Origin: Mycobacterium aquaticum
GTDB lineage: Bacteria; Actinomycetota; Actinomycetes; Mycobacteriales; Mycobacteriaceae
Direction: 5' to 3'
Assembly (NCBI RefSeq): GCF_002086485.1
Contig: NZ_MVHF01000026.1
Span: 40,866-104,865 of the forward strand
Length of the DNA stretch: 64,000 bases
Each line of letters opens with the position of its first letter. Positions within the stretch are counted from its first letter, which is position 1. This document shows positions 33,507-40,665 of this stretch, piece by piece. The notes beneath the pieces were generated by a model. The model had not been told where the DNA came from. It searched no databases and was given only the letters and a program-made list of their open reading frames with translations. Made by a program: the position numbers and the translations under genes.

Positions 33507-34183
33507 TAGCCGACGAACCTGCTCAGCCGGGCCGACAGATGCGGGACGAGGCCGCCGTCGGCGTCGACGCGCTCCTCCACATACGCCAGATCGCCGCCCT
33601 CGATGATGCCGTAGAGCCGTTTTGCGCCACCGACAAGCACTCCGGAGCGACTGCGGGCCAGCGCATCGGTGGCCAGTTCCCACGACGACTGGTTGAGCGG
33701 CTGGCCGTAGAACAACTCCACGTAGCCGGCGGAGTGCGCGAGCAGCAATTCGATGGCCTGTGCCTCGGACGGATCCGACGGATCGTCGACGAAGCGCCAG
33801 TAGCCGGTTTCCCGCAGGGCGGGGGAGTCGTAGTCCCCGGACTCGTTGAGCCGCCAGGACCGGGCTTCCCAGTTCAGGTAGTCAGAGCCGTCGTGGGATA
33901 CCACGATCTGCTGGCCGAACCGGTAGTCGCCGTCGGCGTCGCGGCCTTCGCCCTCGCCGCGCCAGACTCCGACGAGCGGCAGCAGCGCCAGCAGGGCGTC
34001 GTTGAGTCCCACGCCGTCGCGCAGGTTGGCGGTATCGGCGGGAAGCGGTAGATCCTGGAAGGCCGGGATGTTGCGGGCTGCCGTGGCCTTGGCCCGTTCG
34101 GCAGCCGCGGCGACCGCGCGGTCACCGGAGCCCGGTACGACCGATTCGGGACCGTCGGCCGGAACGTCCTGCTCGGACGTCAC
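33506..34183 (-). CDS. Nitrobindin-like heme-binding beta-barrel protein (Rv0813c-like)
   Basis: A 225-residue protein with the nitrobindin motif GVWRGEGEG near residue 80 and beta-barrel segments (FGQQIVVSHDGSDYLNWEARSW, GYWRFV, VELFYGQ). Nitrobindins hold ferric heme in a ten-stranded barrel and handle nitric oxide or peroxynitrite. GTG 34183 was chosen because it overlaps the stop of an upstream small membrane ORF (GTGA) and matches the length of Rv0813c; an ATG at 34228 gives a less likely extension. A lipoprotein gene follows in overlap. Confidence 0.85.
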   Translation of the reverse strand: MTSEQDVPADGPESVVPGSGDRAVAAAAERAKATAARNIPAFQDLPLPADTANLRDGVGLNDALLALLPLVGVWRGEGEGRDADGDYRFGQQIVVSHDGSDYLNWEARSWRLNESGDYDSPALRETGYWRFVDDPSDPSEAQAIELLLAHSAGYVELFYGQPLNQSSWELATDALARSRSGVLVGGAKRLYGIIEGGDLAYVEERVDADGGLVPHLSARLSRFVG

Positions 34184-34278
34184 GACTCGTCGGTGACGAG
34201 CCGGTAAAGGGTGTACAACGCAAACCACGTGATGACCACGACGGCCGCGACAAGCATGATCTCGAAGAAGAGCACCAC
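34180..34278 (-). CDS. Small single-span membrane peptide upstream of nitrobindin
   Basis: A 32-codon ORF with one continuous hydrophobic helix (residues 2-25: VLFFEIMLVAAVVVITWFAL) and a short polar tail (YRLVTDES). GTG 34278 or 34275 could start it. Its TGA overlaps the GTG of the nitrobindin gene by four bases, the standard coupling seen in this genome, which argues that it is translated. No homologue is recognised. It may anchor, or simply help initiate, nitrobindin translation. Confidence 0.5.
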   Translation of the reverse strand: MVLFFEIMLVAAVVVITWFALYTLYRLVTDES

Positions 34279-34342
34279 GGCGATGAGTCTAGTTCCTCAG
34301 CGAAGGTCTCGCGGCCCCGGGTGGTGTGCCGACGGTCACTCG

Positions 34343-34401
34343 CCGAACGTGAGCTTGTGTGCCAGATACGGGCGAATCCTCGCACGCAAGCTCACGTTCG
34401 G
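34343..34401. terminator. Long hairpin downstream of sseC
   Basis: CCGAACGTGAGCTTG (34343-34357) and CAAGCTCACGTTCGG (34387-34401) are perfect complements; with one wobble the stem extends to 20 pairs (34343-34362 with 34382-34401), closing a 19-base loop. It starts nine bases after the sseC stop on the minus strand, where a terminator is expected. There is no U-run. Layout resembles the inverted repeat at 13021-13089. Confidence 0.5.
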
Positions 34402-34409
34402 GCGAAGAG

Positions 34410-34712
34410 CTATGCGACCTTGACGTCGACCTCGTGGATCCCGGCACCGGTCGGCGCGACGCTGGCGTCACCGTTGCCGGCAGGCGACAGGGCGCGCAGC
34501 GTCCAGGTGCCCGGCGCGGCGAAGAAGCGGAAGTCACCGGTCGCCGACGCCACCACCTCGGCGGTGAACTCGTCGGAGGAGTCGAGCAGGCGCACGAAAG
34601 CCCCGCCGACAGCCTGGCCGGAGCCGTCGACCACGCGTCCGGTGATCACGGTTTCCTTCTCCAGGTCGACGCCGGCCGGCAACGTCTGTCCTTGCTTGGG
34701 TGCAGAGCACAT
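34410..34712 (-). CDS. sseC: SseC family protein (DUF1416)
   Basis: A 100-residue protein starting MCSAPKQGQTLPAGVDLEKE, with a carboxypeptidase-regulatory-like beta sandwich (TGRVVDGSGQAVGGAFVRLLD). It is the SseC/DUF1416 partner always found after the thiosulfate sulfurtransferase CysA in mycobacteria. It has one Cys at residue 2. The gap to cysA is one base, so they are co-translated. The molecular role in sulfur transfer is unknown. Confidence 0.92.
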   Translation of the reverse strand: MCSAPKQGQTLPAGVDLEKETVITGRVVDGSGQAVGGAFVRLLDSSDEFTAEVVASATGDFRFFAAPGTWTLRALSPAGNGDASVAPTGAGIHEVDVKVA

Positions 34713-34713
34713 A

Positions 34714-35550
34714 TCAACTTCCCAACTCGATCGGGGCGCCCACGAGGGAGCCGTATTCCGTCCAACTGCCGTCGTAGTTCTTGACGTTCTTGTGTCCCAG
34801 CAGTTCCTGCAGCACGAACCAGGTGTGCGACGAGCGCTCACCGATCCGGCAGTAGGCGATGGTTTCCTTCTCGCCGTCCAGGCCCGCCGCGGCGTACAGC
34901 GCCGCGAGCTCCTCGTCGGACTTGAAGGTGCCGTCCTCGTTGGCGGCCTTGCTCCACGGAACGTTGATGGCTCCGGGGATGTGTCCGGGCCGCTGGCTCT
35001 GTTCCTGCGGGAGGTGCGCGGGGGCCAGGATCTTGCCGGAGAACTCGTCGGGCGAACGCACGTCGACCAGGTTCTTGACGTTGATCGCGGCGATCACGTC
35101 GTCACGGAAGGCGCGGATGCTGTGGTCCTGCGGCTTGGCCGAGTACGACGTCTCCGGGCGGCTCACCGCGTCCTTGACCAGCGGGCGGCCATCGAGCTGC
35201 CAGCGCTTGCGGCCGCCGTCGAGCAGCTTGACGTCGGTGTGGCCGTACAGCTTGAAGTACCAGTAGGCGTAGGCCGCGAACCAGTTGTTGTTGCCGCCGT
35301 ACAGGACCACGGTGTCGTCATTGCTGACGCCCTTGTCGCTCAACAGCTTCGAGAACTGCTGCTGGTCGACGAAGTCGCGCTTGACCGCGTCCTGCAGGTC
35401 GTCTTTCCAGTCCAGCTTGACGGCGCCGGGGATGTGGCCCTCGTCGTCATAAGCGCTGGTGTTCTCGTCGACCTCGACGAATACCACGCCAGGAGTTTCG
35501 AGATTGCTCCCGGCCCATTCGGTGGAGACCAGGACGTCGGAGCGTGCCAT
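34714..35550 (-). CDS. cysA: Thiosulfate sulfurtransferase (rhodanese)
   Basis: A 278-residue double-rhodanese protein. The C-terminal domain carries the active-site loop AYCRIGERSSHTW with the persulfide Cys; the N-terminal domain is the inactive rhodanese repeat (NTSAYDDEGHIPGAVKLDWK). It transfers sulfane sulfur from thiosulfate to thiols or cyanide. It is homologous to CysA2/CysA3 and lies between a DUF4395 gene and sseC in one operon, whose leader encodes a polycysteine peptide, so supply of cysteine sulfur is the likely theme. Confidence 0.95.
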   Translation of the reverse strand: MARSDVLVSTEWAGSNLETPGVVFVEVDENTSAYDDEGHIPGAVKLDWKDDLQDAVKRDFVDQQQFSKLLSDKGVSNDDTVVLYGGNNNWFAAYAYWYFKLYGHTDVKLLDGGRKRWQLDGRPLVKDAVSRPETSYSAKPQDHSIRAFRDDVIAAINVKNLVDVRSPDEFSGKILAPAHLPQEQSQRPGHIPGAINVPWSKAANEDGTFKSDEELAALYAAAGLDGEKETIAYCRIGERSSHTWFVLQELLGHKNVKNYDGSWTEYGSLVGAPIELGS

Positions 35551-35585
35551 AGACGAGATCCTTTCGGTTGCTTGATATTTGAGGG

Positions 35586-36053
35586 TCAGGCGGGACTTGG
35601 CGTGCGACGGAACCGGGCCACCAGCGGATAGATCTGGCAGCCGAGGCAGATGCCGAAAGCGGCATTGAGGAACGCTGCCACCAAGGCCAGCGCGGTGGCG
35701 GCCAAGCCCAGCGCGGGGACGCCGAGCGCGAAGCCGACGGTACCCACGACGGCGAACACGAAGCCGACCAGTTGAGCGAATTTCAGCGGAGCAACCGGTT
35801 CACGTTCGGTGACGGGACCGAGACGGGGCGCTACGAGCTTGGCGAACAACCGGCCGTACGGATGACGGCGGGGGCCGCCGATGGCGCCGATGGCGAACAC
35901 CACCGCCTGCAGGCCGAGCACGACGGCGGCCGCGGTATTGCTGACCCCGGAGACCAGCAGGGTGAGAATCAATGCACCGGTGGTGACCCAGGCGGCGAAT
36001 CGTGGGCCGCGCACGTCGACCTGACCGACGGTCTCGAGGTGGGGACCTGACAT
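35586..36053 (-). CDS. DUF4395 membrane protein with CxxC
   Basis: A 155-residue protein with about four hydrophobic segments and an N-terminal DVRGPRFAAWVT. The last segment ends in FGICLGCQIYPL, whose CLGC pair sits at the membrane face. DUF4395 proteins are often next to, or fused with, thioredoxin/rhodanese genes, which suggests a sulfur- or thiol-transport role; this is inference. AGGAG lies nine bases before the ATG. cysA follows 35 bases downstream on the same strand. Confidence 0.82.
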   Translation of the reverse strand: MSGPHLETVGQVDVRGPRFAAWVTTGALILTLLVSGVSNTAAAVVLGLQAVVFAIGAIGGPRRHPYGRLFAKLVAPRLGPVTEREPVAPLKFAQLVGFVFAVVGTVGFALGVPALGLAATALALVAAFLNAAFGICLGCQIYPLVARFRRTPSPA

Positions 36054-36144
36054 GTGAAGAAGCTCCTGTTGTTGTTGGAAGGCTGGAAGGTGAGCAGGCC
36101 GGAGACAAGACTCCGAGCGGGCACGTCAAGACGCGCGGAAGCGC

Positions 36145-36234
36145 TCAGCAGCAACAACAACAACAGCAACCCGCGACGCGGCACAGATCGACTGCGCGGC
36201 GCTTGGTGAGCACAAGCTCAATGCGGGCGGACAC
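36145..36234 (-). CDS. Leaderless polycysteine leader peptide
   Basis: A 29-residue ORF starting at GTG 36234. After a basic middle (LTKRRAVDLCRVAG, residues 9-22) come seven consecutive Cys codons (mixed TGC/TGT) directly before TGA 36147-36145. TAAGCT ends seven bases before the GTG, so the mRNA should begin at the start codon. The downstream operon is DUF4395-cysA-sseC. Such polycysteine leaderless ORFs have been described in mycobacteria as cysteine-responsive attenuators: ribosomes stall at the Cys run when cysteine is scarce and downstream expression rises. The ORF is identified here; that it acts this way here is inference. Confidence 0.8.
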   Translation of the reverse strand: MSARIELVLTKRRAVDLCRVAGCCCCCCC

Positions 36235-36241
36235 GAGCGAC

Positions 36242-36247
36242 AGCTTA
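36242..36247 (-). promoter_or_regulatory. -10 box of the polycysteine/cysA operon
   Basis: On the minus strand TAAGCT (36247 to 36242) fits TANNNT and is followed by seven bases and then GTG 36234. It lies 17 bases after the thiX stop, so the sulfur operon has a promoter separate from lmeA-thiX. No clear -35 box is seen. Confidence 0.6.
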
Positions 36248-36263
36248 CCCAATAACGGCCGAG

Positions 36264-36689
36264 TCAGGCCAACAGCGGTTCGAGCGCCGCGCGCAGGTCA
36301 GCAGCCTTGGGCACCCCGCTGGTGCGGTACCGCTGATGCCCTCCGGCGTCGAAGATGAACGTCGTCGGCAGCGACAAAACCGAAAGACGCCGCGCCGCCG
36401 CCGGATTCGCGTCCATGTCGATCTCGACGTGCGCCACCGCGGGCAGCTCGGCGCATACCTGGTCGACTACACGGCGTACGCCTGCGCACGGCCCACACCA
36501 TTCCGCGCTGAAATGCAGGATGGTCGGCCCGGTACTGGACAGCCCGAGGTCGGAGGTGTCCAGCTCGGTGGCGGCCTCGTCGGTGACCCGCAGCTTCCCG
36601 GCGCGCCGGGTCACCAGCCGGCCGATCACATACGCCACGCCCAGCGCGGCGATCAGCACCGCGATCACGGTGATCATGGAAGTGCTCAT
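36264..36689 (-). CDS. thiX: Membrane-anchored thioredoxin-like protein ThiX
   Basis: A 141-residue protein with one N-terminal membrane helix (MITVIAVLIAALGVAYVIG) and a thioredoxin domain whose active site is AEWCGPCAGVR (residues near 64-74). The cis-Pro loop is SLPTTFIFDAGG. It matches Rv0816c. It probably reduces disulfides at the membrane. The ATG overlaps the lmeA stop (ATGA), so it is translated together with lmeA. The polycysteine promoter begins just after its stop. Confidence 0.9.
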   Translation of the reverse strand: MSTSMITVIAVLIAALGVAYVIGRLVTRRAGKLRVTDEAATELDTSDLGLSSTGPTILHFSAEWCGPCAGVRRVVDQVCAELPAVAHVEIDMDANPAAARRLSVLSLPTTFIFDAGGHQRYRTSGVPKAADLRAALEPLLA

Positions 36690-37489
36690 GTCTGTCTGAA
36701 CTCGCTCAGCTCGACGGTTACTCCCTCGGCGATGCCCTCGATGATGATGTCGGAGCCGCGGGCGCCCTCACTGGTCGGCGCGATACCGAAGGGCAGTCGC
36801 TGTCCGGTGATGGTGCTGCTGAACTCTGCGAGCACCGCGGCGGTCTTGTCCTCGGGAACCGGCTGGTCGGCAGTGCCTGCGCCGGTGAGTACCCCGGTGG
36901 CGGTCATCACCAGCGTGCTGTGGTCATCGCCGGTGATGGACAGATCCACCGTGACGCTGACGCGCTTGTCGATGCCCGCTGCCCGGGGAGTGCCGGTGAA
37001 GACCAGGCCCTGGTTGCTCGATATGCCCGATTCGGTGGTGCCGCCGGTGGGATCGTTGGTCTCTCGGGACGGCGCCTCCACCAGCAGGTCGTCGATACCC
37101 ATGAACCGCCCCACGTGGGTGGAATCGATGATGATGCGGCTCTCCAGCTTCCCGACGTGCATGGGGGCGTTCGGCCGGATGAGCCAGGACGCCTCGGTCA
37201 GGTTGATGTGGTGCATGGTGGCTTCCAGCGATGCCTTGCCGACCACGGGGTGGTCCACCCCGATCGCCCGCAGCTCCACCTCGTTGTAATGGTGCCTGCG
37301 GGCCTGGGTGATGAACGGGAATCCGAGGATCGCGGCGGTGGGGTCCCAGTTCAGGGCCGCGACTGTGCGCAGCGTGCGGGCCAGGCGGTATTCGGCGTAG
37401 ATGGCGGCGCCGAAGTCGACGCCGACGGCCGCCACGACGAGCGCAAGCACGGTCGCGACGAAGCCGATCACCAGTTTCCGCACCGGCAT
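36686..37489 (-). CDS. lmeA: LmeA-family phospholipid-binding periplasmic protein
   Basis: A 267-residue protein with an N-terminal membrane or signal segment (LVIGFVATVLALVVAAVGVDF) and a DUF2993 domain (YRLARTLRTVAALNWDPTAAILGFPFITQ ... DIIIEGIAEGVTVE). It matches Rv0817c/LmeA, reported to be needed for lipomannan/lipoarabinomannan mannan-chain elongation. ATG 37489 gives a proper start; GTG 37501 would add four residues. It is divergent from glnR, the start codons being 178 bases apart. Confidence 0.85.
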   Translation of the reverse strand: MPVRKLVIGFVATVLALVVAAVGVDFGAAIYAEYRLARTLRTVAALNWDPTAAILGFPFITQARRHHYNEVELRAIGVDHPVVGKASLEATMHHINLTEASWLIRPNAPMHVGKLESRIIIDSTHVGRFMGIDDLLVEAPSRETNDPTGGTTESGISSNQGLVFTGTPRAAGIDKRVSVTVDLSITGDDHSTLVMTATGVLTGAGTADQPVPEDKTAAVLAEFSSTITGQRLPFGIAPTSEGARGSDIIIEGIAEGVTVELSEFRQT

Positions 37490-37667
37490 ATTGTTGCCCA
37501 CGTTCGGACGGGCGCTTCTCGCGACGCGGCCGAACCGCAGGTAAGGCGTTATCGTTAGAAGACAAATGGCCGGTAACGGCCATGTGTCAGCCATGAATCC
37601 GGGTAACCACCTCCGACATCGGCGTCCGGGCGGTTCCGAAGTGATTCCCGGTGCGCCGGAGGACCTG

Positions 37668-38447
37668 TTGGATCTGCTGCTACTCACCCTCGACTCGCAT
37701 CCGGAGTCTGTCCTGCCTTCCCTGTCGCTGCTGGCCCATAACGTGCGGACAGCGCCGACCGAGGTGTCCTCCCTGCTGGAGGCGGGCAACGCCGACGTGG
37801 CGATCGTCGATGCGCGGGTGGATCTGGCCGCCGCCCGCGGCTTGTGTCGGTTGTTGGGCACGACCGGGACGTCCGTGCCGGTCGTCGCGGTGCTCAACGA
37901 AGGCGGACTCGTCGCTGTGACCCACGAGTGGGGCCTCGACGAGATCCTGTTGCCGGCCACCGGCCCGGCCGAGATCGATGCGAGGTTGCGGCTGCTGGTG
38001 GGGCGCCGTGGTGGCGCGGCCAGCCAGGAGAACGTCGGCAAGATCTCTCTGGGTGAGCTGGTGATCGACGAGGGCACCTACACCGCGCGGCTGCGCGGCC
38101 GCCCGCTCGACCTCACCTATAAGGAGTTCGAGCTGCTGAAGTACCTCGCACAGCACGCCGGACGGGTGTTCACCCGCGCCCAACTGCTGCAGGAGGTATG
38201 GGGGTACGACTTCTTCGGCGGCACCCGCACCGTCGATGTGCATGTGCGGCGACTGCGCGCCAAGCTGGGGCCGGAGTACGAATCGCTGATCGGAACCGTG
38301 CGCAACGTGGGCTACAAGGCGGTCCGCCCGTCGCGCGGACGCGCCCCTGCCGTCGGGCACACCGCAGAAGACAGCGACGATGACGACGACGACTACTCGC
38401 CGCCGGTCGCCAAGGGTCCGCTGGCCGATCGGCTGTCCAGCCAGTGA
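37668..38447 (+). CDS. glnR: GlnR, orphan OmpR-type nitrogen regulator
   Basis: A 259-residue response regulator: an atypical receiver domain (residues 1-110; TAPTEVSSLLEAGNADVAIVDAR) and a C-terminal winged helix (GELVIDEGTYTARLRGRPL ... VDVHVRRLRAKLG). It is the global activator of nitrogen genes in mycobacteria and has no partner kinase. The start TTG 37668 was chosen because GGAGGA sits five bases upstream and the homologous protein begins DLLLLT; an upstream ATG frame (37566) is open. mshD overlaps its stop. The acidic tail is species-specific. Confidence 0.93.
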   Translation: MDLLLLTLDSHPESVLPSLSLLAHNVRTAPTEVSSLLEAGNADVAIVDARVDLAAARGLCRLLGTTGTSVPVVAVLNEGGLVAVTHEWGLDEILLPATGPAEIDARLRLLVGRRGGAASQENVGKISLGELVIDEGTYTARLRGRPLDLTYKEFELLKYLAQHAGRVFTRAQLLQEVWGYDFFGGTRTVDVHVRRLRAKLGPEYESLIGTVRNVGYKAVRPSRGRAPAVGHTAEDSDDDDDDYSPPVAKGPLADRLSSQ

Positions 38448-39370
38448 CAACGATCACCTGGCGCACGTCGTTGTCCGGCGGCGATCAGCAGCAGATCCGT
38501 GCGCTCATCGTGGCGGCGACCGAGCACGACGGGATCGCGCCGGTCGGTGATCAGGTCTTGCGTGAGCTCGGCCGTGACCGGACCAGGCATCTCGTCGCTG
38601 CCGACGGCGACGAGGTGATCGGTTACCTCAACCTGACCCCGGCAGGCGGTGACGACCCGGCGATGGCCGAGCTGGTGGTGCACCCGGATGCCAGGCGGCA
38701 GGGGATCGGGTCGCAGCTGGCTCGCGCGGGACTCTCCGCGGGCGGTCCCGGCGCCAGGATCTGGGCGCACGGCAACCTCGAGCCCGCCCGTGCCCTCGCG
38801 TCGGAATTGCGGCTGGTCATCGTCCGTGAACTGCTGCAGATGCGCCGTCCGCTGGCCGACCTGCCGCCGCAGCAAGAAGTGGCCGGCGTGACGATCCGGA
38901 CGTATCAGGGTCCGCAGGACGACGCCGAGTTGCTCCGGGTCAACAACGCGGCCTTCTCGTGGCACCCCGAGCAGGGCGGTTGGACCGAGCACGAGATCGC
39001 CGAACGTCGCGACGAGGCGTGGTTCGACCCCGAGGGCCTGTTTCTGGCGTTCGGTACAGAACCAGAATCATCCGGACGCCTGCTGGGTTTCCACTGGACG
39101 AAGATCCACCCCGGCGGCCTGCCGGACGGCGCCGGTCTCGGCGAGGTCTACGTGGTGGGCGTCGATCCGTCCGCCCAGGGCCGCGGGCTGGGGTCCGCGT
39201 TGACGTTGACCGGGCTGCATCAGCTGGCGGCGGCGCTATCAGGGACTTCACAGCCTGTCGTCATGCTTTACGTCGAGGCAGATAACTCGGCGGCGGTGAA
39301 CACTTACCGAAAACTCGGTTTCGAGGTAGCTGTTGTCGATGCGGCCTATGGGGCTTCGCAACGCGACTAG
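38444..39370 (+). CDS. mshD: Mycothiol synthase
   Basis: A 308-residue protein of two fused GNAT acetyltransferase domains. Acetyl-CoA motifs are visible in both halves: VHPDARRQGIGSQL (first) and GVDPSAQGRGLGSALTLTGL (second), and the C-terminus VEADNSAAVNTYRKLGFEV is typical. It acetylates Cys-GlcN-Ins in the last step of mycothiol synthesis, the major low-molecular-weight thiol of Actinobacteria. GTG 38444 overlaps the glnR stop (GTGA), tying mycothiol synthesis to the nitrogen regulator transcript. Confidence 0.95.
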   Translation: MTTITWRTSLSGGDQQQIRALIVAATEHDGIAPVGDQVLRELGRDRTRHLVAADGDEVIGYLNLTPAGGDDPAMAELVVHPDARRQGIGSQLARAGLSAGGPGARIWAHGNLEPARALASELRLVIVRELLQMRRPLADLPPQQEVAGVTIRTYQGPQDDAELLRVNNAAFSWHPEQGGWTEHEIAERRDEAWFDPEGLFLAFGTEPESSGRLLGFHWTKIHPGGLPDGAGLGEVYVVGVDPSAQGRGLGSALTLTGLHQLAAALSGTSQPVVMLYVEADNSAAVNTYRKLGFEVAVVDAAYGASQRD

Positions 39371-39372
39371 CA

Positions 39373-39406
39373 GTGAACACGCTGAACCTGTTCACCGTGC
39401 GTTCAT
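39373..39406. promoter_or_regulatory. Candidate Pho (RegX3-type) box upstream of pstS
   Basis: The sequence has GTGAAC, CTGAAC, GTTCAC and GTTCAT in close succession (39373-39406), forming imperfect direct and inverted GTTCA repeats. These resemble the repeats recognised by the phosphate regulator RegX3. A TANNNT box (TACGTT, 39439-39444) lies downstream, 38 bases before the pstS GTG. No regX3 gene is in the window. Confidence 0.45.
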
Positions 39407-39482
39407 ATTCCATCACCACACCGTCCACTGCGGCCGCATACGTTGCCGGGGAGTCTGACGCCGTCAAACGAAAGTGGGATAA

Positions 39483-40622
39483 GTGAAGCTCAACAGCATC
39501 GGTAAGAGGGTCGGCACTCCGCTGGGAGTGTTCTTGTCTGCGACGGCCGTCGCTGCGCTGACGTTGACCGCGTGCGGCAGCGACAACAACAGCGGCACCA
39601 AGTCGACCTCGGCCGCCTCCGGCAGCGCTGCGGCGTCCGCAGAGTGCGGTGGCAAGAATGCGCTGACCGCCGAAGGCTCGACGGCCCAGCAGAACGCCAT
39701 CGCGCTGTTCAACCAGGCTTGGGGCCAGGCGTGCCCGGGCAAGAACCTGTCGTACAACCCGACCGGCTCGGGCGCAGGGCGTGAGCAGTTCATCGCCAAG
39801 CAGGTCGACTTCGCCGGCTCGGACTCGGCGCTGAGCGGCGATCAGGTCAAGGCCGCCGCGGATCGCTGCGGCGGAAACCCGGCCTGGAACCTGCCGCTGG
39901 TGTTCGGCCCGGTCGCCCTGGCCTACAACCTCGAGGGCGTCGACAAGCTCGTCGTCAACGGCGACGTGCTGGCCAAGATCTTCCAGGGCCAGATCAAGAA
40001 GTGGAACGACCCGGCCATCGCGGCGCTCAACGCGGGCACCAATCTGCCGGACGTCGACATCAAGCCGGTCTACCGTTCGGATTCCTCGGGCACCACCGAC
40101 AACTTCCAGAAGTACCTGTCCGCCGCCGCTCCGCAGGCGTGGACCAAGGGCGCAGGCAGCGAGTTCCAGGGCGGCGCAGGCGAGGGTGCGCAGAAGTCCT
40201 CGGGCGTGGTGCAGGCCGTGCAGAACACCCCAGGATCGATCGGCTACGTGGAAAAGGGCTTCGCCGACAAGGCCAAGCTGACCGCCGCGCAGATCGACAG
40301 CGGCGCGGGCCCGGTCGCGCTGACCAACGAGTCGGCAGCCAAGGCCATCGATTCCGCCAAGTTCGCGGCCGAGGGCAACGACCTCAAGCTCGACCTGAAC
40401 TCGCTGTACGGCTCGAAGGAAGCGGGCGTGTACCCGCTGGTGCTGGCGACCTACAACATCGTCTGCTCCAAGGGGTATGACGCCGACACGTCCGCAGCGG
40501 TCAAGTCGTTCCTGACGGTCGCTGCCAACCAGGGCCAGTCGGGCCTCGGCGATGCCGGTTACGTCCCGCTTCCGGACGCCTTCAAGCAGCGCCTGCTCAC
40601 TTCGGTCAACGCGATCGCCTAG
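39483..40622 (+). CDS. pstS: Phosphate-binding lipoprotein
   Basis: A 379-residue substrate-binding protein with a lipoprotein signal (lipobox LTAC near residue 26) and a Ser/Thr linker. The phosphate-binding loops are LTAEGSTAQQNAI, NPTGSGAGREQFI and YRSDSSGTTDNFQKYL. It captures phosphate outside the membrane and passes it to PstCA. GTG 39483 was chosen as it opens the signal peptide. It is the first gene of pstSCAB, under a likely Pho box. Confidence 0.96.
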   Translation: MKLNSIGKRVGTPLGVFLSATAVAALTLTACGSDNNSGTKSTSAASGSAAASAECGGKNALTAEGSTAQQNAIALFNQAWGQACPGKNLSYNPTGSGAGREQFIAKQVDFAGSDSALSGDQVKAAADRCGGNPAWNLPLVFGPVALAYNLEGVDKLVVNGDVLAKIFQGQIKKWNDPAIAALNAGTNLPDVDIKPVYRSDSSGTTDNFQKYLSAAAPQAWTKGAGSEFQGGAGEGAQKSSGVVQAVQNTPGSIGYVEKGFADKAKLTAAQIDSGAGPVALTNESAAKAIDSAKFAAEGNDLKLDLNSLYGSKEAGVYPLVLATYNIVCSKGYDADTSAAVKSFLTVAANQGQSGLGDAGYVPLPDAFKQRLLTSVNAIA

Positions 40623-40665
40623 TTCGCTGGCGCAATTATTCTGGTGAGGATGGATTTTCGATCGT

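Noticed and set aside
35969..36184. A minus-strand frame opening MPRRG with eight Leu in a row, resembling a signal peptide.
   Set aside because: It reads the same TGT/TGC run one base out of step. The Cys frame has the promoter spacing and start codon, so the Leu frame is its shadow.
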